Shown in pieces: positions 54,302-64,000 of a stretch of DNA of 64,000 nt. The stretch covers positions 1-64,000 of the forward strand of contig NZ_JAABLM010000004.1 of assembly GCF_009915155.1 (NCBI RefSeq), written 5' to 3'. The DNA is from Flavobacterium ichthyis. Its GTDB lineage: Bacteria; Bacteroidota; Bacteroidia; Flavobacteriales; Flavobacteriaceae. The notes beneath the pieces were generated by a model. It did no database searches. It was not told where the DNA came from and saw only the letters and a list, made by a program, of their open reading frames with translations. Every line of letters begins with the position of its first letter. The stretch's first letter is position 1. The position numbers and the translations under genes are program-made.

Positions 54302-54382
54302 GGGAAGATACTCAAGCGGCCAACGAGGACGGACTGTAAATCCGTTGGGAAACCTTCGCAGGTTCGAATCCTGCTCTTCCCA
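54302..54382 (+). tRNA. tRNA-Tyr (GTA)
   Basis: 81 nt, with the long variable arm of class II tRNAs. Acceptor GGGAAGA / TCTTCCC, anticodon GTA in loop CTGTAAA. Confidence 0.96.
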
Positions 54383-54415
54383 CAAAAAAAACAATCATAA
54401 TATGATTGGAAAAAA

Positions 54416-54487
54416 GCCGGTGTAGCTCAGGGGTAGAGTGCTTCCTTGGTAAGGAAGAGGTCACGGGTTCAAATCCCGTCATTGGCT
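54416..54487 (+). tRNA. tRNA-Thr (GGT)
   Basis: 72 nt. Acceptor GCCGGTG / CATTGGC, anticodon GGT in loop TTGGTAA. Lies 33 bp after tRNA-Tyr and 51 bp before tuf. Confidence 0.96.
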
Positions 54488-54538
54488 CGTTTAAGAATTT
54501 GAACACTAATATATAACTAAGATTAAAAATTAATTAAA

Positions 54539-55732
54539 ATGGCAAAAGAAAGTTTTAATCGTTCCAAACCGCACTTAAATATCGGTACAATTGGACACGT
54601 GGATCACGGAAAAACTACATTGACTGCTGCTATCACTAAAGTTTTGGCAGAAGCTGGTCACTCTAAGACTGCTGCTAAATCATTCGACCAGATCGATAAC
54701 GCACCAGAAGAGAAAGAAAGAGGTATTACAATTAATACATCTCACGTAGAGTACGAAACTGCTAACCGTCACTATGCACACGTTGACTGTCCAGGTCACG
54801 CGGATTACGTGAAAAACATGGTTACTGGAGCTGCTCAGATGGATGGTGCTATTCTTGTAGTAGCTGCAACTGACGGTCCAATGCCACAAACTCGTGAGCA
54901 CATCCTTTTAGGTCGTCAGGTAGGTATTCCTCGTATTGTTGTATTCATGAACAAAGTGGATATGGTTGATGATGCTGAGTTATTAGAGCTTGTTGAGATG
55001 GAAATCAGAGATTTATTATCTTTCTACGAATATGATGGAGATAATGGTCCGGTAATTCAAGGTTCTGCTTTAGGTGGATTGAATGCTGATCCAAACTGGG
55101 TTCCTAAAATCATCGAATTAATGGATGCTGTTGACAACTGGATCGAAGAGCCAGAAAGAGATGTTAACAAACCATTCTTGATGCCAGTTGAGGATGTATT
55201 TACAATTACAGGTCGTGGAACTGTTGCTACAGGTCGTATCGAAACTGGAGTTGCTAATACTGGAGATCCTGTTGAAATCATCGGTATGGGAGCTGATAAA
55301 TTAACTTCTACTATTACAGGGGTTGAGATGTTCCGTAAAATCCTTGATAGAGGTGAAGCTGGAGATAACGTAGGTTTATTGTTAAGAGGTATTGATAAAG
55401 CTGATATCCGTAGAGGTATGGTAATCATTAAGCCAGGATCAGTAAAACCACACGCTAAATTCAAAGCTGAGGTTTATATCTTGAAAAAAGAAGAAGGTGG
55501 TCGTCACACGCCATTCCACAATAACTACCGTCCGCAGTTCTACGTACGTACAACTGACGTAACAGGAGTTATTTCTTTACCTGCAGGTGTAGAGATGGTA
55601 ATGCCAGGTGATAACTTGACTATCGAAGTAGCTTTATTAAGCCCAATTGCATTAAGCGTTGGTTTACGTTTCGCTATCCGTGAAGGTGGTAGAACTGTAG
55701 GTGCTGGTCAGGTAACTGAAATTCTTGACTAA
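54539..55732 (+). CDS. tuf: Elongation factor Tu
   Basis: 397 aa GTPase that carries aminoacyl-tRNA to the ribosome. G1 GHVDHGKT (19-26), G3 [12 protein letters not shown] and G4 NKVDMVD lie in domain I. Domains II and III follow with [13 protein letters not shown] and [14 protein letters not shown]. It is expressed with the upstream tRNAs from the promoter at 54129 and is followed by a terminator at 55757. Codon use is strongly biased, as expected. Confidence 0.99.
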   Translation: MAKESFNRSKPHLNIGTIGHVDHGKTTLTAAITKVLAEAGHSKTAAKSFDQIDNAPEEKERGITINTSHVEYETANRHYAHVDCPGHADYVKNMVTGAAQMDGAILVVAATDGPMPQTREHILLGRQVGIPRIVVFMNKVDMVDDAELLELVEMEIRDLLSFYEYDGDNGPVIQGSALGGLNADPNWVPKIIELMDAVDNWIEEPERDVNKPFLMPVEDVFTITGRGTVATGRIETGVANTGDPVEIIGMGADKLTSTITGVEMFRKILDRGEAGDNVGLLLRGIDKADIRRGMVIIKPGSVKPHAKFKAEVYILKKEEGGRHTPFHNNYRPQFYVRTTDVTGVISLPAGVEMVMPGDNLTIEVALLSPIALSVGLRFAIREGGRTVGAGQVTEILD

Positions 55733-55756
55733 TTCAAGAAAAAAATAAATAATGAG

Positions 55757-55787
55757 CCAGCAGTGTCTCGCGATACTGCTGGTTTTT
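55757..55787 (+). terminator. Terminator after tuf
   Basis: CCAGCAGTGTC pairs with GATACTGCTGG (one G-T pair) and is followed by five T residues, just before tRNA-Trp. Confidence 0.8.
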
Positions 55788-55792
55788 AATAA

Positions 55793-55863
55793 ACGGGCGT
55801 AGTTCAAGGGTAGAATAGCGGTCTCCAAAACCGTTGATGGGGGTTCGAATCCCTCCGCCCGTG
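55793..55863 (+). tRNA. tRNA-Trp (CCA)
   Basis: 71 nt. Acceptor ACGGGCG / CGCCCGT, anticodon CCA in loop CTCCAAA, T arm GGGGGTTCGAATCCCTC. 17 bp before secE, a position conserved in many bacteria. Confidence 0.96.
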
Positions 55864-55880
55864 CAAAAAAATAAATTATA

Positions 55881-56075
55881 ATGGCAAAAGTTGTTAATTA
55901 TATTTCCGAAGCTTTCGAGGAATTAAAAAATAATGTTACCTGGCCAGAATGGGCAGAAGTTCAACGTCTGACGATTATCGTTGCTGTTTTCTCTGTGGTA
56001 TTTGCATTGGCAACTTGGGGGGTAGATGTAGTATTTGCTAAAGCAATCGAAGGTTTCTATAATTTATTGAAATAA
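55881..56075 (+). CDS. secE: Preprotein translocase subunit SecE
   Basis: 64 aa. Short SecE form with one membrane helix (TIIVAVFSVVFALATWGVDVVF) preceded by the conserved amphipathic part NYISEAFEELKNNVTWPEWAEVQRL. Clamps SecY in the Sec translocon. Five bp before nusG, the classical pairing. Confidence 0.95.
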   Translation: MAKVVNYISEAFEELKNNVTWPEWAEVQRLTIIVAVFSVVFALATWGVDVVFAKAIEGFYNLLK

Positions 56076-56080
56076 TTGTC

Positions 56081-56632
56081 ATGACGGATAACAATGTGAA
56101 AAAATGGTACGTTGTTCGCGCCGTTAGCGGTCAAGAGAACAAAGTAAAAGCCTACATAGAAACTGAAACTAATCGTTTGGGAATGTCTGATTATATTTCT
56201 CAAGTATTAGTGCCAACTGAAAAAGTGGTACAAGTACGTGATGGAAAAAAAATCAACAAAGACCGTGTCTATTTCCCGGGTTATGTGATGGTTGAAGCTA
56301 ATTTAGTAGGTGAGATACCACACATTATCAAGTCAATTACCGGCGTTATAGGTTTTTTAGGTGAAACAAAAGGCGGAGATCCTGTGCCTTTGCGTCAGTC
56401 TGAGGTAAACCGTATGTTAGGTAAAGTTGATGAATTGGCTGTGAAAACTGATAACCAAGCTATTCCATTTACAGTTGGTGAAACTGTAAAAGTTGTAGAT
56501 GGTCCTTTTAATGGTTTTAATGGAACAGTTGAAAAAATCAACGAAGAGAAGCGTAAACTTGAAGTTATGGTTAAAATTTTCGGAAGAAAAACACCATTAG
56601 AGCTAAGTTTTATGCAAGTAGAAAAAGTATAA
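56081..56632 (+). CDS. nusG: Transcription termination/antitermination protein NusG
   Basis: 183 aa. NGN domain (WYVVRAVSGQENKVKAYIETE, VYFPGYVMVEANL, GVIGFLGE) and a C-terminal KOW domain (FTVGETVKVVDGPFNGFNGTVEKI). Binds RNA polymerase and couples transcription to Rho and ribosomes. 66 bp and a small hairpin separate it from rplK. Confidence 0.98.
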   Translation: MTDNNVKKWYVVRAVSGQENKVKAYIETETNRLGMSDYISQVLVPTEKVVQVRDGKKINKDRVYFPGYVMVEANLVGEIPHIIKSITGVIGFLGETKGGDPVPLRQSEVNRMLGKVDELAVKTDNQAIPFTVGETVKVVDGPFNGFNGTVEKINEEKRKLEVMVKIFGRKTPLELSFMQVEKV

Positions 56633-56656
56633 ATTTTGTTACATTATCTATAATCC

Positions 56657-56694
56657 ACACTTTCTGCTTCCACTGAAAGTGTAAATTTTTTTAA
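56657..56694 (+). terminator. Hairpin between nusG and rplK
   Basis: ACACTTTC (56657-56664) pairs with GAAAGTGT (56675-56682), followed by T residues. It could attenuate or process the transcript; full termination would strand the L11 operon, and no clear promoter follows. Confidence 0.55.
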
Positions 56695-56697
56695 ACA

Positions 56698-57138
56698 ATG
56701 GCTAAAGAGATTAGTAAAGTAGTTAAACTACAAGTTAAGGGAGGTGCCGCGAACCCTTCGCCACCGGTTGGACCTGCTCTGGGAGCTGCTGGAGTTAACA
56801 TCATGGAGTTCTGTAAGCAATTTAATGCGAGAACCCAAGATAAACCCGGTAAAGTTTTGCCTGTACAAATTACTGTGTACAAAGACAAGTCATTTGACTT
56901 TGTTGTAAAAACGCCACCCGCTGCTGTTCAATTGTTAGAAGCTGCGAAATTAAAAGGAGGTTCAGGAGAACCAAACCGTAAAAAAGTAGCAAAAGTTACT
57001 ATGGATCAAATTAAAGCAATCGCTGAAGACAAAATGGCTGACTTAAATGCATTTACATTAGAGTCTGCAATGAGTATGATTGCGGGAACTGCAAGATCTA
57101 TGGGTATTACAGTAACTGGAGATGCTCCTTCTAATTAA
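56698..57138 (+). CDS. rplK: 50S ribosomal protein L11
   Basis: 146 aa. Conserved [39 protein letters not shown] and the C-terminal [11 protein letters not shown]. Part of the GTPase-associated centre, with L10 and L7/L12. Eight bp before rplA. Confidence 0.99.
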   Translation: MAKEISKVVKLQVKGGAANPSPPVGPALGAAGVNIMEFCKQFNARTQDKPGKVLPVQITVYKDKSFDFVVKTPPAAVQLLEAAKLKGGSGEPNRKKVAKVTMDQIKAIAEDKMADLNAFTLESAMSMIAGTARSMGITVTGDAPSN

Positions 57139-57146
57139 GAAAAAAC

Positions 57147-57836
57147 ATGGCAAAATTGACTAAAAAACAAAAAGAGGCAGCATCAAAAATTGAAAAGAAT
57201 AAATTATATTCTTTAAAAGATGCTTCTGAACTTATCAAAACAGTTGCTTCTGCAAAATTTGATGAGTCTGTTGATATCGCTGTTAAATTGGGTGTAGATC
57301 CAAGAAAAGCAAATCAAATGGTAAGAGGTGTGGTAACATTGCCTCACGGAACTGGTAAAGATGTAAGAGTTTTAGCTCTTGTAACGCCAGATAAAGAAGC
57401 CGAAGCTAAAGCGGCTGGTGCAGATCACGTAGGTTTGGACGATTATTTACAAAAAATCAAAGACGGTTGGACAGATGTTGATGTAATCATCACAATGCCA
57501 GCAGTTATGGGTAAATTGGGTCCGTTAGGTAGAGTTTTAGGACCAAGAGGTCTTATGCCAAACCCTAAAACCGGAACTGTAACTATGGATGTAGCGAAAG
57601 CTGTTCAAGAAGTAAAAGCAGGTAAAATTGACTTTAAAGTTGATAAAACCGGAATCGTTCATGCTGGAATTGGAAGAGTTTCTTTTGAAGCAAACAAAAT
57701 TTCAGAAAATGCACACGAAATTATTCAAACATTAATCAAAATGAAACCAACTGCAGCGAAAGGTACTTACATCAAAAGTATCCACATCTCATCAACAATG
57801 AGTCCTGCTATCGCCTTAGATCCTAAAGCGGTATAA
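57147..57836 (+). CDS. rplA: 50S ribosomal protein L1
   Basis: 229 aa. Signature [26 protein letters not shown] and [21 protein letters not shown]1 forms the mobile stalk near the E site and in many bacteria represses its own L11-L1 message. 22 bp before rplJ. Confidence 0.99.
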   Translation: MAKLTKKQKEAASKIEKNKLYSLKDASELIKTVASAKFDESVDIAVKLGVDPRKANQMVRGVVTLPHGTGKDVRVLALVTPDKEAEAKAAGADHVGLDDYLQKIKDGWTDVDVIITMPAVMGKLGPLGRVLGPRGLMPNPKTGTVTMDVAKAVQEVKAGKIDFKVDKTGIVHAGIGRVSFEANKISENAHEIIQTLIKMKPTAAKGTYIKSIHISSTMSPAIALDPKAV

Positions 57837-57858
57837 TTGGTAGTTAAAAATTTTTAGT

Positions 57859-58359
57859 ATGACTAGAGAAGAAAAATCAATCGCGATTGAAGATTTAACT
57901 GCACAGTTAGCTGGTACTAATATTGTTTATGTAGCAGATATTTCTGGCTTAAATGCAGAAACTACTTCAAACCTTCGTAGAGCTTGTTTCAAAGCCGGAA
58001 TTAAATTAGAAGTTGTAAAAAATACTTTGCTTGGAAAAGCAATGGAAGCCTCAAGCAATAACTATGGCGAATTGCCAGAAGTGTTGAAAGGAAACACCTC
58101 TATTTTAATTGCTGACGTTGCGAACGCGCCTGCAAAAATTATCAAAGAATTCCGTAAAAAATCTGATAAACCAGTTTTTAAAGGAGCTTATATCAATGAA
58201 GAAATTTACATCGGTGATAACCTTCTTGATTCATTAGCTTCTCTTAAATCTAAAGAAGAGGTTATCGGAGAAATTATCGGATTACTTCAGTCTCCTGCAC
58301 AAAGAGTTATATCAGCTCTTAAAAACCAATTCAAAGACGAAGAAGGAGCAGAGGCTTAA
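57859..58359 (+). CDS. rplJ: 50S ribosomal protein L10
   Basis: 166 aa. MTREEKSIAIEDLTAQLAGTNIVYVADISGLNA and GNTSILIADVANAPAKIIKEFRKK fit L10, the base of the L7/L12 stalk. The space before it is only 22 bp, far less than the long L10 autoregulatory leader of enterobacteria, so control by L10 binding there is unlikely to take the same form. Confidence 0.98.
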   Translation: MTREEKSIAIEDLTAQLAGTNIVYVADISGLNAETTSNLRRACFKAGIKLEVVKNTLLGKAMEASSNNYGELPEVLKGNTSILIADVANAPAKIIKEFRKKSDKPVFKGAYINEEIYIGDNLLDSLASLKSKEEVIGEIIGLLQSPAQRVISALKNQFKDEEGAEA

Positions 58360-58415
58360 TTAAGTACGCACAAATTACAATTATATTTAAAAAAAATCTT
58401 TAAACGATAGAAAAA

Positions 58416-58787
58416 ATGGCAGATTTGAAACAATTCGCAGAACAATTAGTTAACTTAACAGTAAAAGAAGTTAACGATTTAGCAACAATTTTAAAAGACG
58501 AGTACGGTATCGAACCAGCTGCAGCTGCAGTTGTAGTTTCTGGTGGTGGTGATGCTGGTGCTGCTGCTGAAGAGCAATCAGAATTTACAGTAGTATTGAA
58601 AGATGCTGGTGCTTCTAAATTAGCAGTAGTAAAAGCTGTTAAAGAATTAACAGGACTTGGTCTAAAAGAAGCTAAAGACATCGTTGACGGTGCTCCATCT
58701 AACATCAAAGAAGGTGTTTCTAAAGATGAGGCTGAAGGTCTTAAGAAAGCTTTGGAAGAAGCTGGAGCTGTTGTTGAGCTTAAATAA
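58416..58787 (+). CDS. rplL: 50S ribosomal protein L7/L12
   Basis: 123 aa. N-terminal dimerisation segment ([32 protein letters not shown]), Ala/Gly hinge, and C-terminal domain [38 protein letters not shown]. Stalk protein that recruits translation factors. Followed by a strong hairpin at 58810. Confidence 0.99.
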   Translation: MADLKQFAEQLVNLTVKEVNDLATILKDEYGIEPAAAAVVVSGGGDAGAAAEEQSEFTVVLKDAGASKLAVVKAVKELTGLGLKEAKDIVDGAPSNIKEGVSKDEAEGLKKALEEAGAVVELK

Positions 58788-58809
58788 GTTTACCAGTTTA
58801 CAAGAACTA

Positions 58810-58853
58810 GGTTTAGGCCTTGGATATTCCATCCAAAGGCCTAAACCATTTTT
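58810..58853 (+). terminator. Terminator or attenuator between rplL and rpoB
   Basis: A 16-17 bp stem with one bulge (GGTTTAGGCCTTGGAT against ATCCAAAGGCCTAAACC) is followed by ATTTTT. It probably lowers read-through to the RNA polymerase genes. Confidence 0.85.
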
Positions 58854-58908
58854 CGTATAATAAAATTATAGATGATTTTATTATAAAATAAGTTTAAAAT
58901 ACGAAAAA
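58849..58908 (+). promoter_or_regulatory. Second large stem in the rplL-rpoB leader
   Basis: TTTTTCGTAT (58849-58858) pairs with ATACGAAAAA (58899-58908). The enclosed AATAAAAT / ATTTTATT also pairs. Its left arm overlaps the T tract of the terminator, so the two folds compete. The rest of the gap, to 59045, shows no gene. Confidence 0.5.
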
Positions 58909-59045
58909 GTTTTTAATCAATACGAAGACAAAAAGTGATCCTATAGGCCATTTTTCAAGATGTATCGATTATAAAAAGGAAGTATTCATTAAACAGTGCT
59001 TGACACAAAATAACTACTTTTTTTTAATCAAAATTTTGTCCATTG

Positions 59046-62000
59046 ATGATAACAAATCAGACTGAAAGATTGAATTTCGCCTCGACAAAAAATATCCCTC
59101 AATATCCAGATTTTCTTGATATTCAGGTGAAATCGTTCAAAGATTTTTTCCAATTGGAAACCAAATCAGACGAAAGAGGCAATGAAGGATTGTATAACAC
59201 CTTCATGGAAAATTTTCCAATTACAGATACCAGAAATCAATTTGTATTGGAGTTCCTGGATTACTTCGTTGATCCGCCACGTTATACCATCCAAGAATGT
59301 ATTGAGAGAGGACTAACTTACAGCGTGCCACTTAAAGCACGTTTAAAATTATATTGTACCGATCCTGAACACGAAGATTTCGAAACTATCGTTCAGGACG
59401 TATATTTGGGAACAATTCCTTACATGACGCCAAGCGGAACATTTGTAATCAATGGAGCAGAACGCGTTGTCGTTTCTCAACTTCACAGATCACCAGGTGT
59501 TTTCTTCGGACAATCTTTCCATGCTAATGGAACTAAACTTTATTCTGCACGTGTAATTCCTTTTAAAGGTTCGTGGATCGAATTCGCTACAGACATCAAC
59601 AATGTCATGTATGCTTATATCGATAGAAAGAAAAAATTACCAGTAACCACACTTTTCCGTGCTATTGGTTTTGAAAGAGATAAAGACATCCTTGAGATTT
59701 TTGACCTTGCTGAAGAAATTAAAGTGTCAAAAACAGGATTGAAAAAATACATCGGAAGAAAACTTGCAGCTCGTGTATTGAACACTTGGCACGAAGATTT
59801 CGTAGATGAGGATACTGGAGAAGTAGTATCAATCGAGCGTAACGAAATTATTCTCGATCGTGATACCATTATCGATAAAGATAATGTAGAAGAAATAATT
59901 GAGGCGAATGTAAAAACAATTCTTTTACATAAAGAGGATAACAATCAAGCGGATTACGCCATTATCCACAACACGCTTCAAAAAGATCCAACCAACTCTG
60001 AAAAAGAAGCCGTTGAGCACATCTACCGTCAGTTGCGTAATGCAGAACCGCCTGATGAAGAAACCGCTCGTGGCATTATCGATAAATTATTCTTCTCAGA
60101 CCAACGTTACAATTTAGGTGAAGTAGGTCGTTACAGAATGAACAAAAAATTAAGTCTTGATATTCCTATGGACAAACAAGTTTTGACCAAAGAAGATATC
60201 ATCACTATCGTAAAATACCTAATCGAATTGATCAACTCTAAAGCAGAGATTGATGATATCGATCACTTGTCAAATCGTCGTGTAAGAACAGTTGGAGAAC
60301 AACTTTCGGCACAATTTGGAGTTGGTTTGGCTCGTATGGCAAGAACCATCCGTGAGAGAATGAATGTTAGAGATAACGAGGTTTTTACACCAATTGATTT
60401 GATTAATGCCAAAACATTATCATCTGTAATCAATTCATTCTTCGGAACAAACCAGCTTTCTCAATTTATGGATCAAACCAATCCATTGGCAGAAATTACG
60501 CATAAACGTAGATTATCTGCTCTTGGACCAGGTGGTCTTTCTCGTGAAAGAGCAGGTTTCGAGGTTCGTGACGTTCACTATACACATTACGGTCGTTTAT
60601 GTCCAATTGAAACTCCCGAAGGTCCAAACATTGGTTTGATTTCATCACTTGGAGTTTATGCCAAGGTAAACGGAATGGGATTCATCGAAACACCTTATAG
60701 AAAAGTGGTGGATGGTAAAGTTGATTTAACATCAGAACCAATTTATTTAAGTGCTGAAGAAGAAGAAGGCAAAATGATTGCTCAGGCAAATATTGAAATG
60801 TCTGATGAAGGACAAATTACCGCAGAAAGAGTTATTGCTCGTGAAGAAGGTGATTTCCCGGTTGTAGAACCAAACGTAGTTCATTACACAGACGTTGCAC
60901 CAAACCAAATTGCCTCCATTTCAGCTTCATTAATTCCATTCTTGGAGCATGATGATGCGAACCGTGCTTTGATGGGATCAAACATGATGCGTCAGGCGGT
61001 ACCTTTGTTAAGACCAGAAGCACCAATCGTGGGTACTGGTTTAGAAAGACAAGTAGCGTCTGATTCCAGAGTTTTAATCAATGCGGAAGGAAACGGAACT
61101 GTAGAATATGTTGATGCCAACATCATCACCATTAAATACGACAGAACTGAAGAAGAAAGAATGGTAAGTTTTGATTCTGATGAAAAAACTTATAATTTAA
61201 TCAAATTCAGAAAAACCAACCAAAGTACCTCAATCAACCTGAAGCCAATTGTTAGAAAAGGCGACAGAGTGGTAAAAGGTCAAGTTTTATCTGAAGGTTA
61301 TGCTACGCAAAACGGAGAATTAGCATTAGGAAGAAACCTTAAAGTTGCATTCATGCCATGGAAAGGTTACAACTTCGAGGATGCAATTGTAATTTCTGAA
61401 AAAGTAGTTCGCGATGACATCTTTACCTCAATTCACGTAGATGATTATTCTTTAGAAGTAAGAGATACTAAATTAGGTAACGAAGAGTTAACTAACGATA
61501 TCCCTAACGTTTCTGAAGAAGCTACAAAAGATTTAGATGAAAACGGAATGATCAGAATTGGTGCCGAAGTAAAACCTGGCGACATTTTGATTGGAAAAAT
61601 TACACCAAAAGGAGAATCAGACCCAACGCCAGAAGAAAAACTTTTAAGAGCAATCTTCGGTGACAAAGCAGGAGATGTAAAAGATGCTTCATTAAAAGCA
61701 TCACCTTCATTACACGGTGTAGTTTTAGACAAAAAATTATTCGCAAGAGCCGTAAAAGATAAACGCAAGAGAGGCAAAGACAAAGACGATTTGGCTGCAC
61801 TCGAAATGGAATTTGAAACTAAATTTGTGGAATTAAAAGACAAATTAGTTGACAAACTTTTCAATATCGTAAACGGAAAAACTTCACAAGGAGTAATGAA
61901 TGATTTGGGTGAAGAGGTATTGCCAAAAGGTAAAAAATACACCCAAAAAATGCTAAACGCTGTTGAAGATTTTGCACATTTAAGCAAAGGCCAATGGGTT

Positions 62001-62858
62001 GCCGATGATGAAACCAACAAATTAGTTAACGATTTGATTCACAATTATAAAATCAAATTAAACGATTTGCAAGGTGCCTTGAGAAGAGAAAAATTCACCA
62101 TTACCGTTGGAGACGAACTTCCAGCCGGAATTTTAAAATTGGCTAAAGTTTACATCGCTAAAAAACGTAAACTTAAAGTGGGTGATAAAATGGCGGGACG
62201 TCACGGAAACAAAGGTATTGTGGCAAGAATCGTCCGTCACGAAGACATGCCGTTTTTAGAAGACGGAACTCCGGTTGACATCGTCTTGAATCCACTTGGG
62301 GTACCTTCTCGTATGAACATCGGTCAGATTTATGAAACCGTTCTTGGATGGGCTGGTCAAAAATTAGGCAAAAAATTCGCAACGCCAATTTTCGACGGTG
62401 CTTCATTAGATCAAATCAATGACTTAACGGACGAAGCTGGAATTCCAAGATTTGGACATACATACTTATACGATGGAGGAACTGGAGAAAGATTCCACCA
62501 ACCTGCAACCGTAGGAGTAATTTACATGCTGAAATTAGGTCACATGGTTGACGATAAAATGCACGCACGTTCAATAGGTCCTTACTCATTGATCACGCAA
62601 CAACCTCTGGGAGGTAAAGCACAATTTGGAGGTCAGCGTTTTGGAGAGATGGAGGTTTGGGCTCTCGAAGCTTACGGAGCATCAAGTACACTACGCGAAA
62701 TTTTGACTGTTAAATCCGATGACGTAATTGGTAGAGCCAAAACTTACGAATCAATCGTAAAAGGTGAAACCATGCCAGAACCAGGACTTCCTGAATCATT
62801 CAACGTATTGATGCACGAACTCAAAGGTCTTGGATTAGACATCAGATTAGAAGAATAA
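59046..62858 (+). CDS. rpoB: DNA-directed RNA polymerase subunit beta
   Basis: 1270 aa from ATG 59046 (a TTG at 59043 also fits). Conserved blocks include the rifampicin-region [40 protein letters not shown], the AEGNG-containing middle, and [13 protein letters not shown] and [40 protein letters not shown] near the end. The Asp, Ser and His positions linked to rifampicin sensitivity appear unchanged in the [22 protein letters not shown] stretch. Forms the core enzyme with the downstream rpoC product. Confidence 0.99.
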   Translation: MITNQTERLNFASTKNIPQYPDFLDIQVKSFKDFFQLETKSDERGNEGLYNTFMENFPITDTRNQFVLEFLDYFVDPPRYTIQECIERGLTYSVPLKARLKLYCTDPEHEDFETIVQDVYLGTIPYMTPSGTFVINGAERVVVSQLHRSPGVFFGQSFHANGTKLYSARVIPFKGSWIEFATDINNVMYAYIDRKKKLPVTTLFRAIGFERDKDILEIFDLAEEIKVSKTGLKKYIGRKLAARVLNTWHEDFVDEDTGEVVSIERNEIILDRDTIIDKDNVEEIIEANVKTILLHKEDNNQADYAIIHNTLQKDPTNSEKEAVEHIYRQLRNAEPPDEETARGIIDKLFFSDQRYNLGEVGRYRMNKKLSLDIPMDKQVLTKEDIITIVKYLIELINSKAEIDDIDHLSNRRVRTVGEQLSAQFGVGLARMARTIRERMNVRDNEVFTPIDLINAKTLSSVINSFFGTNQLSQFMDQTNPLAEITHKRRLSALGPGGLSRERAGFEVRDVHYTHYGRLCPIETPEGPNIGLISSLGVYAKVNGMGFIETPYRKVVDGKVDLTSEPIYLSAEEEEGKMIAQANIEMSDEGQITAERVIAREEGDFPVVEPNVVHYTDVAPNQIASISASLIPFLEHDDANRALMGSNMMRQAVPLLRPEAPIVGTGLERQVASDSRVLINAEGNGTVEYVDANIITIKYDRTEEERMVSFDSDEKTYNLIKFRKTNQSTSINLKPIVRKGDRVVKGQVLSEGYATQNGELALGRNLKVAFMPWKGYNFEDAIVISEKVVRDDIFTSIHVDDYSLEVRDTKLGNEELTNDIPNVSEEATKDLDENGMIRIGAEVKPGDILIGKITPKGESDPTPEEKLLRAIFGDKAGDVKDASLKASPSLHGVVLDKKLFARAVKDKRKRGKDKDDLAALEMEFETKFVELKDKLVDKLFNIVNGKTSQGVMNDLGEEVLPKGKKYTQKMLNAVEDFAHLSKGQWVADDETNKLVNDLIHNYKIKLNDLQGALRREKFTITVGDELPAGILKLAKVYIAKKRKLKVGDKMAGRHGNKGIVARIVRHEDMPFLEDGTPVDIVLNPLGVPSRMNIGQIYETVLGWAGQKLGKKFATPIFDGASLDQINDLTDEAGIPRFGHTYLYDGGTGERFHQPATVGVIYMLKLGHMVDDKMHARSIGPYSLITQQPLGGKAQFGGQRFGEMEVWALEAYGASSTLREILTVKSDDVIGRAKTYESIVKGETMPEPGLPESFNVLMHELKGLGLDIRLEE

Positions 62859-62874
62859 AATAGTTGATCGGTTT

Positions 62875-62923
62875 TTGGTTGATTGTTTCATTGAAAATTT
62901 TTTTCACAAAAACAATTAACCAA
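62875..62923 (+). promoter_or_regulatory. Hairpin between rpoB and rpoC
   Basis: TTGGTTGATTGTTT (62875-62888) pairs with AAACAATTAACCAA (62910-62923), one G-T pair, loop of 21. No T tract follows, so it looks like a processing or stability element, not a terminator. Confidence 0.6.
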
Positions 62924-62958
62924 TAGCCAACAACCACAGACTTTAAAAGTTTACGACT

Positions 62959-64000
62959 ATGATGAACAGAAATAAAGATAAAAACCAAACTAAAAGGTTT
63001 AACAAAATTTCAATTGGTCTTGCTTCGCCAGAATCTATTCTTGCAGAATCAAGAGGTGAGGTGCTAAAGCCCGAAACCATCAATTACAGAACACACAAGC
63101 CAGAACGCGACGGTCTTTTCTGCGAAAGAATTTTCGGTCCAGTAAAAGATTTCGAGTGCGCTTGTGGAAAATATAAAAGAATTCGCTACAAAGGAATCGT
63201 TTGTGACCGTTGTGGTGTAGAAGTAACCGAAAAGAAAGTACGTCGTGATAGAGTAGGACACATCAACCTTGTTGTGCCAATCGCTCACATCTGGTATTTC
63301 CGTTCGTTACCTAACAAAATTGGTTATATCCTTGGACTTCCGTCTAAAAAATTGGATATGATTATTTACTACGAAAGATACGTGGTAATCCAAGCAGGTA
63401 TTGCAAAAGGACCTGATGGAGATGCACTAAACCGTCTTGACTTTTTAACCGAAGAAGAATATCTAAACATTTTAGATACCCTTCCGATGGAAAATCAATA
63501 TCTAGATGACACAGATCCAAATAAATTCATCGCCAAAATGGGAGCTGAATGTATAATGGATTTATTAGCAAGAATCGACCTTGACGAACTTTCTTACGAA
63601 TTAAGACACGCAGCAAACAACGAAACTTCTAAACAACGTAAAACTGAAGCTTTAAAAAGACTTCAAGTTGTAGAATCTTTCCGTGAGTCTAACGAAAATC
63701 GTGAAAACCGTCCGGAGTGGATGATTATGAAAGTAGTTCCGGTAATTCCGCCAGAATTGCGTCCGTTGGTACCACTTGATGGAGGTCGTTTTGCAACATC
63801 AGATTTGAATGATTTGTACCGAAGAGTAATCATCCGTAACAATCGTTTGAAAAGATTGATGGAAATCAAAGCGCCAGAAGTAATCTTACGTAACGAAAAA
63901 CGTATGTTGCAAGAATCAGTAGATTCATTGTTTGACAACACTAGAAAAGCTTCGGCAGTAAAAACTGAATCTAATCGTCCGTTAAAATCACTTTCTGATT
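62959..64000 (+). CDS. rpoC: DNA-directed RNA polymerase subunit beta' (partial, cut by window end)
   Basis: The frame is open from ATG 62959 (a second ATG at 62962) to the window end, 347 codons. It begins [27 protein letters not shown]. The zinc-ribbon has four Cys in [20 protein letters not shown]. Conserved clamp segments are [25 protein letters not shown], and [50 protein letters not shown] at the end. The catalytic NADFDGDQ motif lies beyond the window. Confidence 0.98.
   Translation, partial: MMNRNKDKNQTKRFNKISIGLASPESILAESRGEVLKPETINYRTHKPERDGLFCERIFGPVKDFECACGKYKRIRYKGIVCDRCGVEVTEKKVRRDRVGHINLVVPIAHIWYFRSLPNKIGYILGLPSKKLDMIIYYERYVVIQAGIAKGPDGDALNRLDFLTEEEYLNILDTLPMENQYLDDTDPNKFIAKMGAECIMDLLARIDLDELSYELRHAANNETSKQRKTEALKRLQVVESFRESNENRENRPEWMIMKVVPVIPPELRPLVPLDGGRFATSDLNDLYRRVIIRNNRLKRLMEIKAPEVILRNEKRMLQESVDSLFDNTRKASAVKTESNRPLKSLSD

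Noticed and set aside
54312..54506. Minus-strand open frame of 64 codons with GFEPVTSSLP and GFEPA
   Set aside because: It is a translation of the reverse strand of tRNA-Tyr and tRNA-Thr, a well-known false gene.
59000..59005. TTGACA as a sigma70-type -35 box before rpoB
   Set aside because: There is no matching -10 box, and this group uses the -33/-7 TTG and TAnnTTTG pattern.
61445..62020. Long minus-strand open frame (191 codons) inside rpoB
   Set aside because: Antisense shadow of a strongly biased core gene; Ser/Leu-rich with no recognisable family.

Overview
The window looks like a chromosomal segment of a low-GC member of the Flavobacteriaceae, probably Flavobacterium or a close relative. 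The evidence is gene content (SusC/SusD pair, T9SS sorting domain, GLPGLI-like domain fused to PNGase F, GSCFA, DUF2851 and DUF4230 proteins, Porin_10-type porin), acidic residues after lipobox cysteines, tRNA genes without encoded CCA, and many copies of the Bacteroidota promoter box TAnnTTTG placed 15-50 bp before starts. Most of the window is core chromosome. There is no prophage, insertion sequence or CRISPR array.

Layout. 1-4.5 kb: a dispersed repeat, a small unknown gene, a GH97 glycosidase, a cation diffusion facilitator and an MscS channel. 4.8-6.7 kb: a small restriction-modification-like island (HTH regulator, 5mC DNA methyltransferase, 3'-truncated GHKL ATPase) next to an initiator tRNA. 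7-10 kb: GTPases era and der. 10-20.7 kb: an OMP beta-barrel protein, a LemA/TPM/TPM set, a MerR regulator, alaS, an AHSA1-like protein, GSCFA and DUF4230. 20.7-29.4 kb: aromatic amino acid hydroxylase, a DUF4136 lipoprotein, urocanate hydratase (hutU), a three-gene operon ending in a LysM glucosaminidase, and hemL. 29.4-35.6 kb: three small secreted proteins, lysS, an unknown secreted protein, lipB and rnhB. 35.7-48.6 kb: SusC/SusD/Calx-beta lipoprotein, a T9SS-secreted subtilase, a porin, a CBS-domain cysteine/cystathionine synthase and a PNGase F-type glycoamidase. 48.7-54.1 kb: DUF2851, PspC-like, HhH protein, acyl-CoA dehydrogenase, rpsU, xerC-like recombinase, hpf. 54.1-64 kb: the translation/transcription cluster tRNA-Thr, tRNA-Tyr, tRNA-Thr, tuf, tRNA-Trp, secE, nusG, rplK, rplA, rplJ, rplL, rpoB, rpoC (cut by the window end).

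Working together. The SusC/SusD/Calx-beta set, the subtilase, the PNGase F-like enzyme and the GH97 enzyme fit uptake of polymeric peptide, glycoprotein and glucan nutrients. hutU and the aromatic hydroxylase fit amino acid catabolism. The last 10 kb supplies EF-Tu, the secretion and antitermination factors, stalk ribosomal proteins and RNA polymerase.

The least ordinary material is not a large gene cluster. It is (i) at least seven copies of a structured intergenic repeat, (ii) a short G/C-rich palindromic repeat found in or at the edge of three protein-coding genes, and (iii) the methyltransferase island, whose partner ATPase is cut off mid-domain and whose regulator has a perfect inverted repeat just downstream of its promoter box.
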